The notes: a model not told the origin generated them from the letters alone. Counted from the first letter of the stretch, positions 20,470 to 30,636 are shown. The stretch: DNA of 64,000 bases from Bacteroidales bacterium (GCA_015060865.1 SUXS01000007.1:62001-126000), one strand, 5' to 3'. Numbers and translations: made by a program.

Positions 20470-21393
20470 ATGCTCCCCATCCATTTCGCCCCACTGCAAG
20501 GACATACCGATGATGTATACCGCCGCACACACTACCAGCTGATTGGCGGTATAGAGCGCTACTACACTCCGTTCGTGCGGGTGGAGGCTGGTGACATACG
20601 CTCCAAGGACCGACGCGACATAGATCCGAAAAATAACATAGGGGTACCGGTGACCCCACAGGTGATATTCAAGAATGCTAAGGAGCTGCTCTTCCTCGTC
20701 GAGGAGGTGGAGGCACTGGGATATCAGTCGATAGACCTCAATATGGGCTGTCCCTTTCCCCTGCAAGCAAAGCACGGGCGCGGATCGGGACTGCTCGCCC
20801 ACCTCGACATCGTGGCCGAGGTGGCCAACATCATTAAGGCACGACCACAGCTGGTCTTCTCAGTAAAGATGCGTCTGGGATGGGAGAATGCCGAGGAGTG
20901 GATGGCCATACTGGATATCCTCAACGACACTCCCCTAACCCATATCGCCTTGCATCCGCGCACGGGTGTGCAGCAATACAAGGGTAGTATCGACGAGGGT
21001 GCCTTTGCACAATTCTATGAGAACTGCCGACATCCGTTGCTCTATAATGGTGACCTGACGACGCTGGAGCAACTACATGAGATGGAGGAACGCTATCCTC
21101 GCCTGGCAGGGCTGATGATAGGGCGCGGACTGTTGGCACGCCCCTCGCTGGCACGGGAGTATACCGAAGGAGGTGAATGGAGTCACGAGGAACACATACG
21201 CACCCTGCGGATACTTCACACAAAGTTGATGGAGGAGTACGCCCGCATCGTTAAGGGTGATGCTCAGCTGCATAGTAAACTACGCTCTTACTGGGAATAT
21301 ACGGAACCGCTCATCGGGCACAAACTGTATAAGAAGATAATGAAGAGTGGAAACCTGAGAAACTACCTGAGCGCAATCGAAGAACTGCAATAG
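20470..21393 (+). CDS. tRNA-dihydrouridine synthase family protein (DusC-like)
   Basis: Flavin enzyme of the Dus family, 307 aa, reducing uridines in tRNA. FAPLQGHTDDVYRR is the FMN-binding start of the TIM barrel. DLNMGCPFPLQAKHGRGSGL holds the catalytic Cys. KMRLGWENAEEW and HPRTGVQQYKG follow, with the phosphate-binding GDLTTLEQL and GLMIGRGLLARPSL. The sequence differs clearly from the DusB at 29.6 kb, so the window has two Dus paralogues. The position specificity cannot be told from sequence alone. Confidence 0.9.
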   Translation: MLPIHFAPLQGHTDDVYRRTHYQLIGGIERYYTPFVRVEAGDIRSKDRRDIDPKNNIGVPVTPQVIFKNAKELLFLVEEVEALGYQSIDLNMGCPFPLQAKHGRGSGLLAHLDIVAEVANIIKARPQLVFSVKMRLGWENAEEWMAILDILNDTPLTHIALHPRTGVQQYKGSIDEGAFAQFYENCRHPLLYNGDLTTLEQLHEMEERYPRLAGLMIGRGLLARPSLAREYTEGGEWSHEEHIRTLRILHTKLMEEYARIVKGDAQLHSKLRSYWEYTEPLIGHKLYKKIMKSGNLRNYLSAIEELQ

Positions 21394-21687
21394 GCATCCA
21401 GACATGAGCAGATAGACGCCATACCACATAAGCATGGGCACGACCCACTGGCAAAGTTTCCCGAACCGGGCATACAGACCCGACTAGCAAGGGAGATAAG
21501 TTCCTCTATATCCTATACGGATACAGATACCGATCCGCCACATTAAATCGGGAAAGATATTCCCCAAATATATGGTTATATTCAATAAAAAGAATTACAT
21601 TTGTCGGAAATTTATAATAAGGCAAGCTTTCTTGAGAAAAGTAAATTGAAGTAACCTAAGAAACAACCCTCAAAAGCATAACGAGAC
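21394..21687 (+). other. dus-purD intergenic region
   Basis: 294 bp without a gene. The only recognisable signal is a -7 box TACATTTG at 21596-21603, a likely purD promoter, without a clear -33 box. I see no purine riboswitch. Confidence 0.4.
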
Positions 21688-22959
21688 ATGAAATTACTAC
21701 TACTAGGCAGCGGCGGACGCGAGCATGCCATGGCTTGGAAGATAAGCCAAAGTCCGAAAGTCGAAAAACTGTACATAGCCCCCGGCAATGCCGGCACAAG
21801 CGAAGTAGGCGAGAATATAGCCCTCGCAGCCACCGATTTTGAAAGCATCAAATCTTTCGTGCTCACCCATGGCATCAACATGGTAGTGGTAGGCCCCGAA
21901 GACCCACTGGTCAAGGGTATATATGACTATTTCCGCGACGACACTCAGCTGAAGGACATCCCCGTGATAGGTCCCTCAAAGGCAGGAGCCACTCTCGAAG
22001 GCAGCAAGGATTTCGCCAAAGCCTTTATGATGCGCCATGGCATACCCACCGCACGCTACCAGACCTTTACCCAACAGACATTAGACGAAGGCATAGCCTT
22101 CCTACACACTCTACAGGCTCCCTATGTACTGAAAGCCGACGGCCTTTGCGCAGGTAAGGGCGTACTCATTCTCCCTACCCTGGAAGAGGCCGAGAAGGAA
22201 TTGCGCGAGATGCTGAACGGTATGTTCGGTTCTGCATCAGCCAGCGTAGTCATCGAAGAATTCCTCAGCGGTGTAGAGTGCTCCGTATTCGTGCTTACCG
22301 ACGGCAAGAGCTACAAACTCCTACCCGAAGCAAAGGACTACAAGCGTATCGGCGAGGGAGACACCGGACTCAACACGGGCGGCATGGGTTCCATCTCACC
22401 CGTTCCATTTGCTAATGCCGCATGGATGCAGAAGGTTGAAGACCGCATCGTACGCCCTACCATAGAAGGACTGGCATCCGAGGGCATCGACTATAAAGGT
22501 TTCATCTTCTTCGGCCTCATCAACGTAAAGGGCGACCCAGTGGTCATAGAATATAACGTACGCATGGGCGATCCCGAAACTGAGAGTGTCATGCTACGTC
22601 TGAAAAGCGATATCGTAGACCTCTTTGAAGGAGTAGCCGAGGGCAACCTCGAAAAGCGGGCCATCGAGTTCGATCCACGCAGTGCCGTATGTGTGATGCT
22701 CGTATCGGGCGGCTACCCCGGTAGCTACAAGAAAGGATATCCCATCACTGGCTTCGAAAATGTAAGGGGGAGCCACCTCTTCCATGCCGGGACGACAATG
22801 AAAGATGGCCAAGTGGTCACAAATGGCGGACGTGTCATCGCCGTCAGTTCGTATGGCAACACACAGTTGGAAGCACTGGCCACTTCATTCCAAAATGCTC
22901 AGACACTGCACTTCACCGACATGTATTGCCGCAGCGATATCGGGAAAGACATTCTTTGA
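21688..22959 (+). CDS. purD: Phosphoribosylamine--glycine ligase
   Basis: GAR synthetase, second step of purine biosynthesis (phosphoribosylamine + glycine + ATP), 423 aa. It starts [20 protein letters not shown], the typical GGREHA nucleotide-loop. An ATP-grasp domain follows with [47 protein letters not shown] and [15 protein letters not shown]. No fusion to purM or purN. Confidence 0.97.
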   Translation: MKLLLLGSGGREHAMAWKISQSPKVEKLYIAPGNAGTSEVGENIALAATDFESIKSFVLTHGINMVVVGPEDPLVKGIYDYFRDDTQLKDIPVIGPSKAGATLEGSKDFAKAFMMRHGIPTARYQTFTQQTLDEGIAFLHTLQAPYVLKADGLCAGKGVLILPTLEEAEKELREMLNGMFGSASASVVIEEFLSGVECSVFVLTDGKSYKLLPEAKDYKRIGEGDTGLNTGGMGSISPVPFANAAWMQKVEDRIVRPTIEGLASEGIDYKGFIFFGLINVKGDPVVIEYNVRMGDPETESVMLRLKSDIVDLFEGVAEGNLEKRAIEFDPRSAVCVMLVSGGYPGSYKKGYPITGFENVRGSHLFHAGTTMKDGQVVTNGGRVIAVSSYGNTQLEALATSFQNAQTLHFTDMYCRSDIGKDIL

Positions 22960-23012
22960 GTCGACAAGCGGCAGACATCAATCCCCAACACCAGCCACTG
23001 GCGCTGATATAA

Positions 23013-23981
23013 ATGAACAGATTCTACCAGTTCTTCGTACATAGTTGGGCAGCAACAGTAATTGCCGCCCTGCTATGTATGGCTGTATGGGGGCATTACA
23101 TTGCGTATCACACTACAGGATGGACCGAGCTGTACCCCTCTCTTCTGAACCTCACGCTATACCTCGTCTTCGGTCTGCTCCTCAACAACGCTTACGGCCA
23201 TACCGCCACTGGCAGCCAAAGGATAACACTATCCTCTACCCTATTCTTCATGGGCTGTGCCATCACCCCTCAGATAGCTCCATGGCAAGAGGGGACAATA
23301 TGCCTCGTACTCATGGGCACCGCATACCACCTGCTATCCTATACCTTCCGCAACCACACCTCAATGGGAAGCTACTTCACCGCATTCAGCCTAATAGGAA
23401 TTGCTAGCCTATGTAGTCCCAAACTGCTTTACATAACTCCCATACTGATACTGGCCTGCACCTTTATGCAATCACTGCATATACGCACGAGCCTTGCAGC
23501 CATACTAGGCATACTATTCCCCTACTGGACAGCCTTCTGCATTCTATACCTCACCAACAACACACACCTAATATCCTCCTTTGCCGCAGAGTTAACAACC
23601 TCTATCTTTCCTACGGCAACCATGCTCCATCTATCTACCGGTACAGGCCATAGCCTAGCCATTCCTACAATCGTGCTACAGATCGGATGGACGTTATTGC
23701 TCGTGCTACCGGCCATTGCCCATATAGCTTCAGCCACGTCAAGCATAGAGACACGTGCCAATCGATATTTCCAAATCGGCAACTTCGGTATCCTGCTCAT
23801 TACCGTATTAGTGCTTCCCTCACTACGCACCACCCTCTTGCCAGCCATACTGATGCTTACCGCCATCATAGGCTACAGCTTCTTCGTCACTGGCAACAAG
23901 AGACGCGGACGGAACATATGGGCCCTTGTATTGTTAGTATTCTGGTTGTTTACCTTAGGACTATACGTATGGAACAGCTAA
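23013..23981 (+). CDS. Polytopic membrane protein of unknown function
   Basis: 322 aa, not recognised as a known family. Roughly nine or ten hydrophobic helices span the whole length, with short loops, few charged residues, and a basic end of loop GNKRRGRNIW before the last helix. It lies 53 bp after purD and overlaps the next gene by 13 bp, so the three may form an operon. Many Bacteroidales carry membrane proteins of this type next to metabolic genes, but I cannot name a function. Confidence 0.75.
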   Translation: MNRFYQFFVHSWAATVIAALLCMAVWGHYIAYHTTGWTELYPSLLNLTLYLVFGLLLNNAYGHTATGSQRITLSSTLFFMGCAITPQIAPWQEGTICLVLMGTAYHLLSYTFRNHTSMGSYFTAFSLIGIASLCSPKLLYITPILILACTFMQSLHIRTSLAAILGILFPYWTAFCILYLTNNTHLISSFAAELTTSIFPTATMLHLSTGTGHSLAIPTIVLQIGWTLLLVLPAIAHIASATSSIETRANRYFQIGNFGILLITVLVLPSLRTTLLPAILMLTAIIGYSFFVTGNKRRGRNIWALVLLVFWLFTLGLYVWNS

Positions 23982-24445
23982 TAGCTATTCTTACCGACAT
24001 TGCCATAAGCTATGGTTCCTGGGGAATGTTCGTTGCAGCTTTCCTTGCAGGCAGCATACTTCCATTCAGCAGCGAAAGCGTGATGCTGGCACTTCTGGCC
24101 GCCGGAGTCAGCCCTTGGACACTGCTGCTGATGGCCTCCACTGGCAACTCGCTTGGTGGTATCACCTGCTACTATATCGGTCGCCTCACCACCCCAGAAA
24201 AAGTTCAACATCTTTTTCGCATCAAGCCTCAAAATATGGAGCGAGCTCGGAAGCTCGTGCTCCGCTGGGGAGCCTGGATGGGGTTCCTATGTTGGCTCCC
24301 ATTCCTTGGCGATGCCATTCTTGTCACTTTGGGCATCATACGGTCAAACCCCTTAGCCACCAATATAGCCATGATTCTCGGCCGCACCCTTCGCTATACC
24401 ACCGTTTTGCTGTCCGCCGTAGGGTTAGGGAAACTAATCTTTTGA
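23969..24445 (+). CDS. YqaA/DedA-like membrane protein
   Basis: 158 aa from the ATG at 23969, which overlaps the preceding gene by 13 bp. It matches the YqaA branch of the SNARE-associated/DedA family: PFSSESVMLALLAAGVSPW, then GNSLGGITCYYIGR and RWGAWMGFLCWLPFLGD. These are the helical-hairpin motifs of the family, some members of which flip undecaprenyl phosphate or phospholipids. Three or four membrane helices. Substrate unknown. Confidence 0.88.
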   Translation: MEQLIAILTDIAISYGSWGMFVAAFLAGSILPFSSESVMLALLAAGVSPWTLLLMASTGNSLGGITCYYIGRLTTPEKVQHLFRIKPQNMERARKLVLRWGAWMGFLCWLPFLGDAILVTLGIIRSNPLATNIAMILGRTLRYTTVLLSAVGLGKLIF

Positions 24446-24744
24446 TAACCAGCTTGTGATATGCTATGTTCTATCGCAAGGTCTTCTGTTCATAAAAACA
24501 CGCGATATCTACGCAAATCTGTCGTGCGCCCAAACGCCCTGTTCATTATAGCGAACAGGCGTCCGGTTCTCGGCGTTGTCCCGCCGAATCATGCAAGTTA
24601 ACTTTTTTCGTTCGGCTTGCACTATCTTTAATCTGCTTCGCAGCTTGAAATTAGGCATCACTTCAGAAATGCCCGAATAAATTTGGCATTTCGTTCGGCT
24701 TGCACTAATTTTGTCACTTAAAATAAATAAATATAATAAAGAAT
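24446..24744 (+). other. Region upstream of ahcY with repeated promoter module
   Basis: 299 bp without a gene. A 19-bp sequence TTTCGTTCGGCTTGCACTA occurs twice in direct orientation, at 24606-24624 (followed by TCTTTA) and 24689-24707 (followed by ATTTTG). Between them lies an inverted repeat GAAATGCC (24666-24673) / GGCATTTC (24685-24692) that overlaps the -33 box of the promoter. Confidence 0.55.
24682..24713 (+). promoter_or_regulatory. Promoter of ahcY
   Basis: -33 TTTG (24682-24685), a 20-bp spacer, and -7 TAATTTTG (24706-24713). This is a full match to the Bacteroidetes consensus, 31 bp before the ahcY start. The short leader leaves no room for an SAH riboswitch. Confidence 0.75.
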
Positions 24745-26163
24745 ATGAACGAACAGCTTTTTTCAACACTCCCGTATAAAGTGGCCGACATGTCGTTGGC
24801 CGAGTTTGGACACAAGGAAATAGACATGGCCGAGCATGAGATGCCGGGCCTGATGGCGCTGCGCGAGAAGTATGGCGACAGCAAGCCGCTGGCAGGAGCA
24901 CGCGTGATGGGCTCGCTGCACATGACCATACAGACGGCCGTGCTCATCAAGACGCTCAAGGCACTGGGCGCCGAGGTGCGCTGGTGCTCATGCAACATCT
25001 ACTCTACACAAGATCATGCCGCAGCTGCCATTGCCGACCTCGGCGTGCCCGTGTTTGCCTGGAAGGGCGAGACGCTGGCCGACTACTGGTGGTGCACGCT
25101 GCAGGCGCTGAACTTCGGCGGCGGCAAGGGTCCCAACGTAATTGTTGACGACGGTGGCGACGCTACCCTGATGATACACCTGGGCGTGGATGCCGAGAAG
25201 GATGCGGCAGTGCTCGACACACCCTCGGGCGGTGAGGACGAGGCTGAACTGAAGGCTATACTCAGGCAGGTGCTGGCCGAGCAGCCGGGCCTGTGGACCG
25301 CCATGGCCAAGGAGATACGCGGCGTGAGCGAGGAGACCACCACGGGTGTGCACCGCCTGTACCAGATGAAGGAGGAGGGCAAGCTGCTGTTCCCCGCCTT
25401 CAACGTGAACGACTCGGTGACGAAAAGCAAGTTTGACAACCTCTACGGCTGCCGCGAGTCGCTGGCCGACGGCATCAAGCGTGCTACCGACGTGATGATT
25501 GCCGGCAAGGTGGCGGTGGTATGCGGATACGGCGATGTGGGCAAGGGCTGCGCACATAGCCTGCGCTCATACGGCGCCCGTGTGCTGGTGACCGAGATTG
25601 ACCCCATCTGCGCACTGCAGGCTGCCATGGAGGGATTCCAGGTGGTGACCATGGAGGAGGCTTGCTCACAGGGCAACATCTTCGTGACCACCACAGGCAA
25701 CATCGACATCGTGCGCATAGAGCACATGACCGCAATGCCCGACCAGGCTATCGTGTGCAACATAGGCCACTTTGACAATGAGATACAGGTGGAGGCACTG
25801 AAGAACTATCCCGGCATACGCCGCGAGAACGTGAAGCCGCAGGTAGACCGCTACTACTTCCCCGACGGACACAGCATCATCCTGCTCGCCGACGGACGTC
25901 TGGTGAACCTGGGCTGCGCCACCGGTCACCCCTCATTCGTGATGAGCAACTCGTTTACCAACCAGACACTGGCACAGATAGAGCTCTACGGCAAGCAGTA
26001 CCCCATCGACGTGTATCGCCTGCCCAAGCACCTCGACGAGGAGGTGGCTCGCCTGCACCTGGAGCGCATTGGCGTACACCTCACCACACTCACACAGGCA
26101 CAGGCCGACTATATCGGCGTGAAGGTGGAGGGCCCCTATAAGGCGGAGCACTATAGATACTAA
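24745..26163 (+). CDS. ahcY: Adenosylhomocysteinase
   Basis: S-adenosylhomocysteine hydrolase, splitting SAH to adenosine and homocysteine with bound NAD; cytoplasmic. 472 aa, the longer bacterial type. Conserved parts: [34 protein letters not shown], the NAD loop [40 protein letters not shown], and the C-terminal [10 protein letters not shown] with the Lys and Tyr that close the NAD site. Codons are strongly GC-ending (CTG, GAG, GGC) compared with purD and the genes from 26.9 kb on. Confidence 0.98.
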   Translation: MNEQLFSTLPYKVADMSLAEFGHKEIDMAEHEMPGLMALREKYGDSKPLAGARVMGSLHMTIQTAVLIKTLKALGAEVRWCSCNIYSTQDHAAAAIADLGVPVFAWKGETLADYWWCTLQALNFGGGKGPNVIVDDGGDATLMIHLGVDAEKDAAVLDTPSGGEDEAELKAILRQVLAEQPGLWTAMAKEIRGVSEETTTGVHRLYQMKEEGKLLFPAFNVNDSVTKSKFDNLYGCRESLADGIKRATDVMIAGKVAVVCGYGDVGKGCAHSLRSYGARVLVTEIDPICALQAAMEGFQVVTMEEACSQGNIFVTTTGNIDIVRIEHMTAMPDQAIVCNIGHFDNEIQVEALKNYPGIRRENVKPQVDRYYFPDGHSIILLADGRLVNLGCATGHPSFVMSNSFTNQTLAQIELYGKQYPIDVYRLPKHLDEEVARLHLERIGVHLTTLTQAQADYIGVKVEGPYKAEHYRY

Positions 26164-26169
26164 ATAATT

Positions 26170-26248
26170 AGTTAAGAGGGAAGAGGGAAGAGTTGCCATC
26201 CGGCTTTTCACCTTTCCCCTTATCCCTCTTCACTCTTCCCTCTTAACT
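26170..26248. repeat. Inverted repeat after ahcY
   Basis: A perfect 16-bp inverted repeat: AGTTAAGAGGGAAGAG at 26170-26185 and its complement at 26233-26248. The surrounding sequence repeats the same purine motif GAGGGAA. It fills most of the ahcY-LOG gap, so it might limit readthrough, but no T-run follows. Confidence 0.6.
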
Positions 26249-26258
26249 CTTCCCTCTA

Positions 26259-26837
26259 ATGACTTCCGTTTGCGTATACTGTGCCTCGAGCACACAGATA
26301 GATGAAAAATATTTCCGTGCCGCCGAGGAGCTGGGCCACCTGATTGCCGGGCATGGCCTGACACTGATTACCGGAGCGGGCAAGCTGGGCTTGATGAACA
26401 CCATTGAGAATGCGGCCCTCGAGGCGGGCGGCAAGGTGACAGGCGTGATACCCACCTTCATGGTGCGCGAAGGATGGCACCACGAGGGGCTGACCGAGCT
26501 GATAGAGACACCCTCGATGCATGAGCGCAAGCAGACGATGGCCAACCTATCGGACGGCATCATCGCCCTGCCGGGCGGATGCGGCACCCTGGAGGAGCTG
26601 CTCGAAATCATCACCTGGAAGCAGCTGGGACTCTATGTGAACCCCATCGTGATACTCAACATAGACGGATTCTACGATGCACTGCTGGCCCAGCTGGAGA
26701 AGGCCGTGGAGGAGAACTTCATGCGGGCCATCCATGCCGACATATGGAAGGTAGCCACCACGCCTGCCGAGGCCATGGAGCTGCTGCTCAGCACACCGAA
26801 GTGGGACAAGAACATACGCAAGTTTGCAGCCATATAG
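26259..26837 (+). CDS. LOG family protein (TIGR00730-type)
   Basis: 192 aa. Rossmann-like LOG family, members of which release adenine or cytokinin-type bases from nucleoside 5'-monophosphates; the bacterial role is often unclear. Signatures are VYCASSTQIDEKY at the start, GAGKLGLMNTIENAAL, and the catalytic PGGCGTLEELLEIITWKQ with the Arg-Lys of MHERKQTM. Linkage to ahcY, with matching GC-rich codon use, could point to nucleotide salvage, but this is inference. Confidence 0.9.
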   Translation: MTSVCVYCASSTQIDEKYFRAAEELGHLIAGHGLTLITGAGKLGLMNTIENAALEAGGKVTGVIPTFMVREGWHHEGLTELIETPSMHERKQTMANLSDGIIALPGGCGTLEELLEIITWKQLGLYVNPIVILNIDGFYDALLAQLEKAVEENFMRAIHADIWKVATTPAEAMELLLSTPKWDKNIRKFAAI

Positions 26838-26869
26838 GACAAAAGTAAGACTAGAACGCACTACAAGTC

Positions 26870-27556
26870 ATGGAATGGGCAGAAAAGATACAAGGCATCG
26901 TAACCGATAAGGCTATATATACCGACAATTGGGTTATCGGCGCCTTATTGCTATGCTTCCTGATTATCGTACCCACCATAGCCTACGGCAATTCATTCTT
27001 AGGAGGATTGTCCAAAAGTTTTTTTCAGACCCGCGAGAGTGTTGATACGGAAGAGGCGTATACAAATGCAAGCGAATATATCATGCGTCTGGCCCTATTG
27101 ATAGGCTCTTTCATCACTACAGGTGTCGCCATGACAACGTTTATCCGAAAAAGCCAACCCGAGAGCACATACCCCATCTACCAATTGATGTTCCTCTTCC
27201 CCGCATTCACGGCTGTTTTTTTCGTGATTAGACAAACTGTTTTCTCATTAGTCAATAAGATTTTCTTTGGGAACCCACATGCCACTGTGTGGCGATATCA
27301 CTATTCCAGTCTGACTATTCTTTTCTATATACCTTTTTATATTATCACACTAGCTTTTGTATTCTTTCAATTAGACCCAAAAACCTTCTTAATCACCACA
27401 TCGCTCCTCTTGGTTCTATTTGAAATGTGCTTGTTTTTCAAAGGTTTTTGCATCTTTTATGTGAAAAAATATGGCGGTTTGCAATTATTTATCTATCTTT
27501 GCACCCTCGAACTAATGCCCCTCCTTTTAGTAGGTAAAGCATTGGTTTTATTTTAA
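26870..27556 (+). CDS. DUF4271 membrane protein
   Basis: 228 aa, several membrane helices (about residues 22-42, 70-92, 105-125, 150-170, 175-200 and 205-225). The order DUF4271-hemD is widespread in Bacteroidetes, and this assignment rests on that order plus the helix pattern. Function unknown. Strongly AT-rich compared with the two genes before it. Confidence 0.75.
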   Translation: MEWAEKIQGIVTDKAIYTDNWVIGALLLCFLIIVPTIAYGNSFLGGLSKSFFQTRESVDTEEAYTNASEYIMRLALLIGSFITTGVAMTTFIRKSQPESTYPIYQLMFLFPAFTAVFFVIRQTVFSLVNKIFFGNPHATVWRYHYSSLTILFYIPFYIITLAFVFFQLDPKTFLITTSLLLVLFEMCLFFKGFCIFYVKKYGGLQLFIYLCTLELMPLLLVGKALVLF

Positions 27557-27589
27557 ATAAAAAGAACCAAAAAACAAACGCTTAAAACC

Positions 27590-28336
27590 TTGGAAATAAC
27601 TAAGATTCTTGTTTCGCAGCCCAAGCCGGCATCGGACAAGTCGCCTTATTTTGATATTGCACGCAAGCACGGAGTGACGATTGACTTCAAGCAGTTCATC
27701 AAGATTGAAAGTCTGAGCTCCAAAGATTTCAGACAACAGAAGGTAACGATTCTAGACCACACCGCTATCGTATTCACGTCACGTCATGCCATAGATCATT
27801 TCTTTGGTTTGTGTGCTGAATTGCGCATAACAGTACCCGAAACCATGAAGTACTTTTGTGTATCGGAAACGATTTCCCTATACATTCAGAAATACGTACA
27901 GTACCGTAAGCGCAAGGTATTCTTTGGCTCGAACGGCAAAATGGACGGTTTACTTCCCATAATGGTCAAGCACAAAAATGAGAAATATTTCATACCCCTT
28001 TCAAGTGTGCACAATGATGAAATCAAAGATATGCTCGACAAGCACAACCTGCAACACTCAGAGGCCGTGATGTACCGTACCGTAAGCCATATCTTCGAGA
28101 AGGGAGAGCTGGAGGGATATGACATGATGATTTTCTTTAGCCCTTCCGGTATCGTTTCCCTAACGGAAAACCTTCCCGACTTCAAGCAGGGAGACATGAA
28201 AATTGGATGTTTCGGACCTGCGACTGCCGCTGCCATTAAAGAGGCTGGGCTTCGCCTCGATCTCGAAGCACCTACGGTAGAGGCTCCTTCCATGACGATG
28301 GCATTGGATCAATATCTCACAAAGGTTAACAAATAG
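27590..28336 (+). CDS. hemD: Uroporphyrinogen-III synthase
   Basis: 248 aa. Cyclises hydroxymethylbilane to uroporphyrinogen III in tetrapyrrole synthesis. The start is a TTG at 27590 (reads as EITKILVSQPKPASDKSPYF); there is no ATG before residue 84, so the TTG start is well supported. Family marks are FTSRHAIDHFF near residue 65, and FFSPSGIVSLTENL plus IGCFGPATAAAIKEAGL near the C-terminus. It is a divergent family, so confidence is moderate. Confidence 0.85.
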   Translation: MEITKILVSQPKPASDKSPYFDIARKHGVTIDFKQFIKIESLSSKDFRQQKVTILDHTAIVFTSRHAIDHFFGLCAELRITVPETMKYFCVSETISLYIQKYVQYRKRKVFFGSNGKMDGLLPIMVKHKNEKYFIPLSSVHNDEIKDMLDKHNLQHSEAVMYRTVSHIFEKGELEGYDMMIFFSPSGIVSLTENLPDFKQGDMKIGCFGPATAAAIKEAGLRLDLEAPTVEAPSMTMALDQYLTKVNK

Positions 28337-28395
28337 CATACGACAATCAACACATCGAGCTGCAGCCGTCGGTTTGCAGCTCGTTTCTTTTCACC

Positions 28396-28788
28396 ATGTC
28401 CACACCGAGAAAAAACATCTTCAAAAAGGAAGAGCGCCTATGTAGCCGCACTCTGATAGATTTTCTCTTCCAGGAAGGAAACTATTCAGCAAAGGTATAT
28501 CCCATCCGAGCAGTTTTCATGTCTACCGAGAATCATCAGCAGGAAGGTGTATCTGTTCTCATCAGTGTGCCCAAGAAACGCCTACGCCATGCCATTGACC
28601 GCAATCGAGTGAAGCGCCAACTCAGGGAAGCCTATCGAAAGAATAAGCACACATTAACAGAGCAGGTGAGACAGAGCGGAAAGGGGTTGGCAATCGTATT
28701 CATCTATGTTTCCACAGAAATAGAACCATCTAACCGCATCGAAAAACGAATGGTCCAATTATTGGACAAAATAGGAGCTGAGCTATGA
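28396..28788 (+). CDS. rnpA: Ribonuclease P protein component
   Basis: Protein cofactor of RNase P, which matures tRNA 5' ends. 130 aa, with an N-terminal [15 protein letters not shown] and the signature [18 protein letters not shown] in the middle. It overlaps yidD by 4 bp (ATGA). rnpA-yidD is the common bacterial order. Confidence 0.96.
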   Translation: MSTPRKNIFKKEERLCSRTLIDFLFQEGNYSAKVYPIRAVFMSTENHQQEGVSVLISVPKKRLRHAIDRNRVKRQLREAYRKNKHTLTEQVRQSGKGLAIVFIYVSTEIEPSNRIEKRMVQLLDKIGAEL

Positions 28789-29006
28789 AAAGATTGCTGA
28801 CATTCATCCTACTGCTCCCGATATACTTCTACCGGACCTGCATTTCTCCATTCACCCCACCATCCTGCCGATTCACGCCCACGTGCTCGCAATATGCCAT
28901 TGAGGCACTGAAGAAGCATGGTCCCTTCCGCGGACTCTATTTGGCAATACGCCGCATCTTACGATGCCATCCGTGGGGAGGGTCGGGTTATGATCCTGTA
29001 CCATGA
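28785..29006 (+). CDS. yidD: Membrane protein insertion efficiency factor YidD
   Basis: 73 aa. Small membrane-associated protein helping YidC-dependent insertion. The hallmark [19 protein letters not shown] and the end [14 protein letters not shown] are both present. An N-terminal amphipathic or hydrophobic stretch is at residues 4-20. It overlaps the genes on both sides by 4 bp. Confidence 0.95.
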   Translation: MKRLLTFILLLPIYFYRTCISPFTPPSCRFTPTCSQYAIEALKKHGPFRGLYLAIRRILRCHPWGGSGYDPVP

Positions 29007-29638
29007 GCATCTACGACATACATACCCACTGCCTCCCGCAAGATCCAGGTACTGCTATCGTACAGCTTACCCCCGACAACTTTTACTGTGTCCCCAAACA
29101 GTATTACTCGGTAGGGATACACCCTTGGGAGATTACCCCAAACTGGCAAATACAATTGGGTCAAATGGCAATCATGGGTCTCTGCCCCCAAGTGCTGATG
29201 ATAGGCGAAGCAGGATTAGACAAAACTAAAGCTGCGGTACCCATAGAAGAACAGACAATCATTTTCCGAGAACAAGTAAAACTAAGCGAGATACTACACA
29301 AACCGCTTATAGTACATTGTGTCAAGGCCATGGACGAGCTACTCCACATCCACAAAAGGAGTAAGGCAACACAACCCTGGATATATCATGGCTTCCGAGG
29401 AGGAAAGGAGCAAGCAAGACAGCTAAGGAATGCTGGTATTTACATCAGTTTAGGCAAATACTACAACACTGACCTTCTGCAAAGCTTCCCTTTGGAAAAT
29501 TTACTGTTAGAGACCGATGACACAAGTGATATAGATGCCATATACCATTCTGTATCAGAGAAGCTACATATCGGAAAAGACGAGTTGGCGCAACTCGTTT
29601 CTTCAAATATCCAGCGCTTACTGGACTCTCCTTTCTAA
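29003..29638 (+). CDS. TatD-family metal-dependent hydrolase
   Basis: 211 aa, shorter than the 250-260 aa of typical TatD. Ligands: HTH in [10 protein letters not shown], Glu in GEAGLDK, His in [12 protein letters not shown], His in WIYHGFRGG and Asp in LETDDTSD. These are the metal ligands of the TatD DNase family, so it is probably an active nuclease or hydrolase with a reduced barrel. It starts inside the end of yidD (ATGA), and converges with dusB. Confidence 0.88.
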   Translation: MSIYDIHTHCLPQDPGTAIVQLTPDNFYCVPKQYYSVGIHPWEITPNWQIQLGQMAIMGLCPQVLMIGEAGLDKTKAAVPIEEQTIIFREQVKLSEILHKPLIVHCVKAMDELLHIHKRSKATQPWIYHGFRGGKEQARQLRNAGIYISLGKYYNTDLLQSFPLENLLLETDDTSDIDAIYHSVSEKLHIGKDELAQLVSSNIQRLLDSPF

Positions 29639-29649
29639 ACAATATCGCT

Positions 29650-30636
29650 TTATACGAGAGAATATCGTTCCTGTATCTTATCAAACAGAAGAAATAGTTC
29701 GTCCACCGTTTCCGCACGTAACATAGCTATCCGCAACTGTTTGAAATCTGGTAGCCCCTTAAACAAGGGCGTCGCTGCCAAATGGCGGCGTATATGCAAG
29801 ATGCCACGTCGCTCATCGAGCCTGGCAACACTCTGCTGCACCTCCTCACGCAGATATCCCAGACATTCGCTAAACGAAAGCGAAGGTAACAAATCGCCCG
29901 TTTCAAGATAATACTTTATCTCACGGAATATCCAAGGTCGCCCAAAGCTAGCTCTCCCCACCATTATTGCATCTACCCCATAGCGGTCAAAGCACTCCTT
30001 CGCACGTTCGGGAGTAGTGATATCACCATTACCTATAATTGGAATAGATATGCGCGGATTGCGCTTCACTTCACCTATAAGCGACCAGTCTGCCTCGCCT
30101 GTATACATCTGTGCACGAGTGCGTCCATGTATGGTCAAAGCCTGTATGCCACAATCCTGCAGCCGTTCAGCCAGATTTACTATAATCTTATGATCGTCAT
30201 CCCATCCCAACCTTGTCTTCACCGTCACTGGCACCTTTACCGCATCCACCACAGCACGTGTAATCTCCAGCATCAACGGGATATTTTGTAGCATACCAGC
30301 GCCCGCTCCCTTTCCTGCCACGCGCTTCACAGGACAGCCAAAATTCAGATCTATCACATTCGGATTCACCTCCTCCACTATACGAGCTGCTTCAACCATG
30401 GTGGCAACATCCTTACCATAAATCTGAATGGCCACAGGGCGTTCTTCATCGCTAATGGCTAATTTCTGAATTGATTTATTCACTTGCCGAATTAATGCAT
30501 CGCTCGACACGAACTCCGTATACACAAAATCCGCACCAAACCGCTTGCACATCAAACGGAATGAAGCATCGGTGACATCTTCCATTGGAGCCAACAAGAC
30601 CGGATACTTCCCTAAGTCAATGCCAGCTATCTTCAT
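29650..30636 (-). CDS. dusB: tRNA-dihydrouridine synthase B
   Basis: 328 aa from the ATG at 30636 (MKIAGIDLGKYPVLLAPMED), which overlaps the korB stop by 4 bp. FMN enzyme reducing uridines in tRNA. Signatures: PMEDVTDASFRLMCKRFGAD, VIDLNFGCPVKRVAGKGAGA with the catalytic Cys, VKTRLGWDDDHKI, IHGRTRAQMYTG, and GNGDITTPERAKEC. The overlap with korB suggests coupled translation although the functions are unrelated. Confidence 0.95.
   Translation of the reverse strand: MKIAGIDLGKYPVLLAPMEDVTDASFRLMCKRFGADFVYTEFVSSDALIRQVNKSIQKLAISDEERPVAIQIYGKDVATMVEAARIVEEVNPNVIDLNFGCPVKRVAGKGAGAGMLQNIPLMLEITRAVVDAVKVPVTVKTRLGWDDDHKIIVNLAERLQDCGIQALTIHGRTRAQMYTGEADWSLIGEVKRNPRISIPIIGNGDITTPERAKECFDRYGVDAIMVGRASFGRPWIFREIKYYLETGDLLPSLSFSECLGYLREEVQQSVARLDERRGILHIRRHLAATPLFKGLPDFKQLRIAMLRAETVDELFLLFDKIQERYSLV

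Noticed and set aside
20263..20802. A 179-codon minus-strand frame across the 182-bp element and the dus start
   Set aside because: It overlaps a clear Dus gene in antisense, and its remaining part is the repeat element itself. No known protein motif.
24714..24744. SAH-responsive riboswitch before ahcY
   Set aside because: The promoter -7 box ends at 24713, leaving only about 25 nt of leader, too short for the riboswitch.
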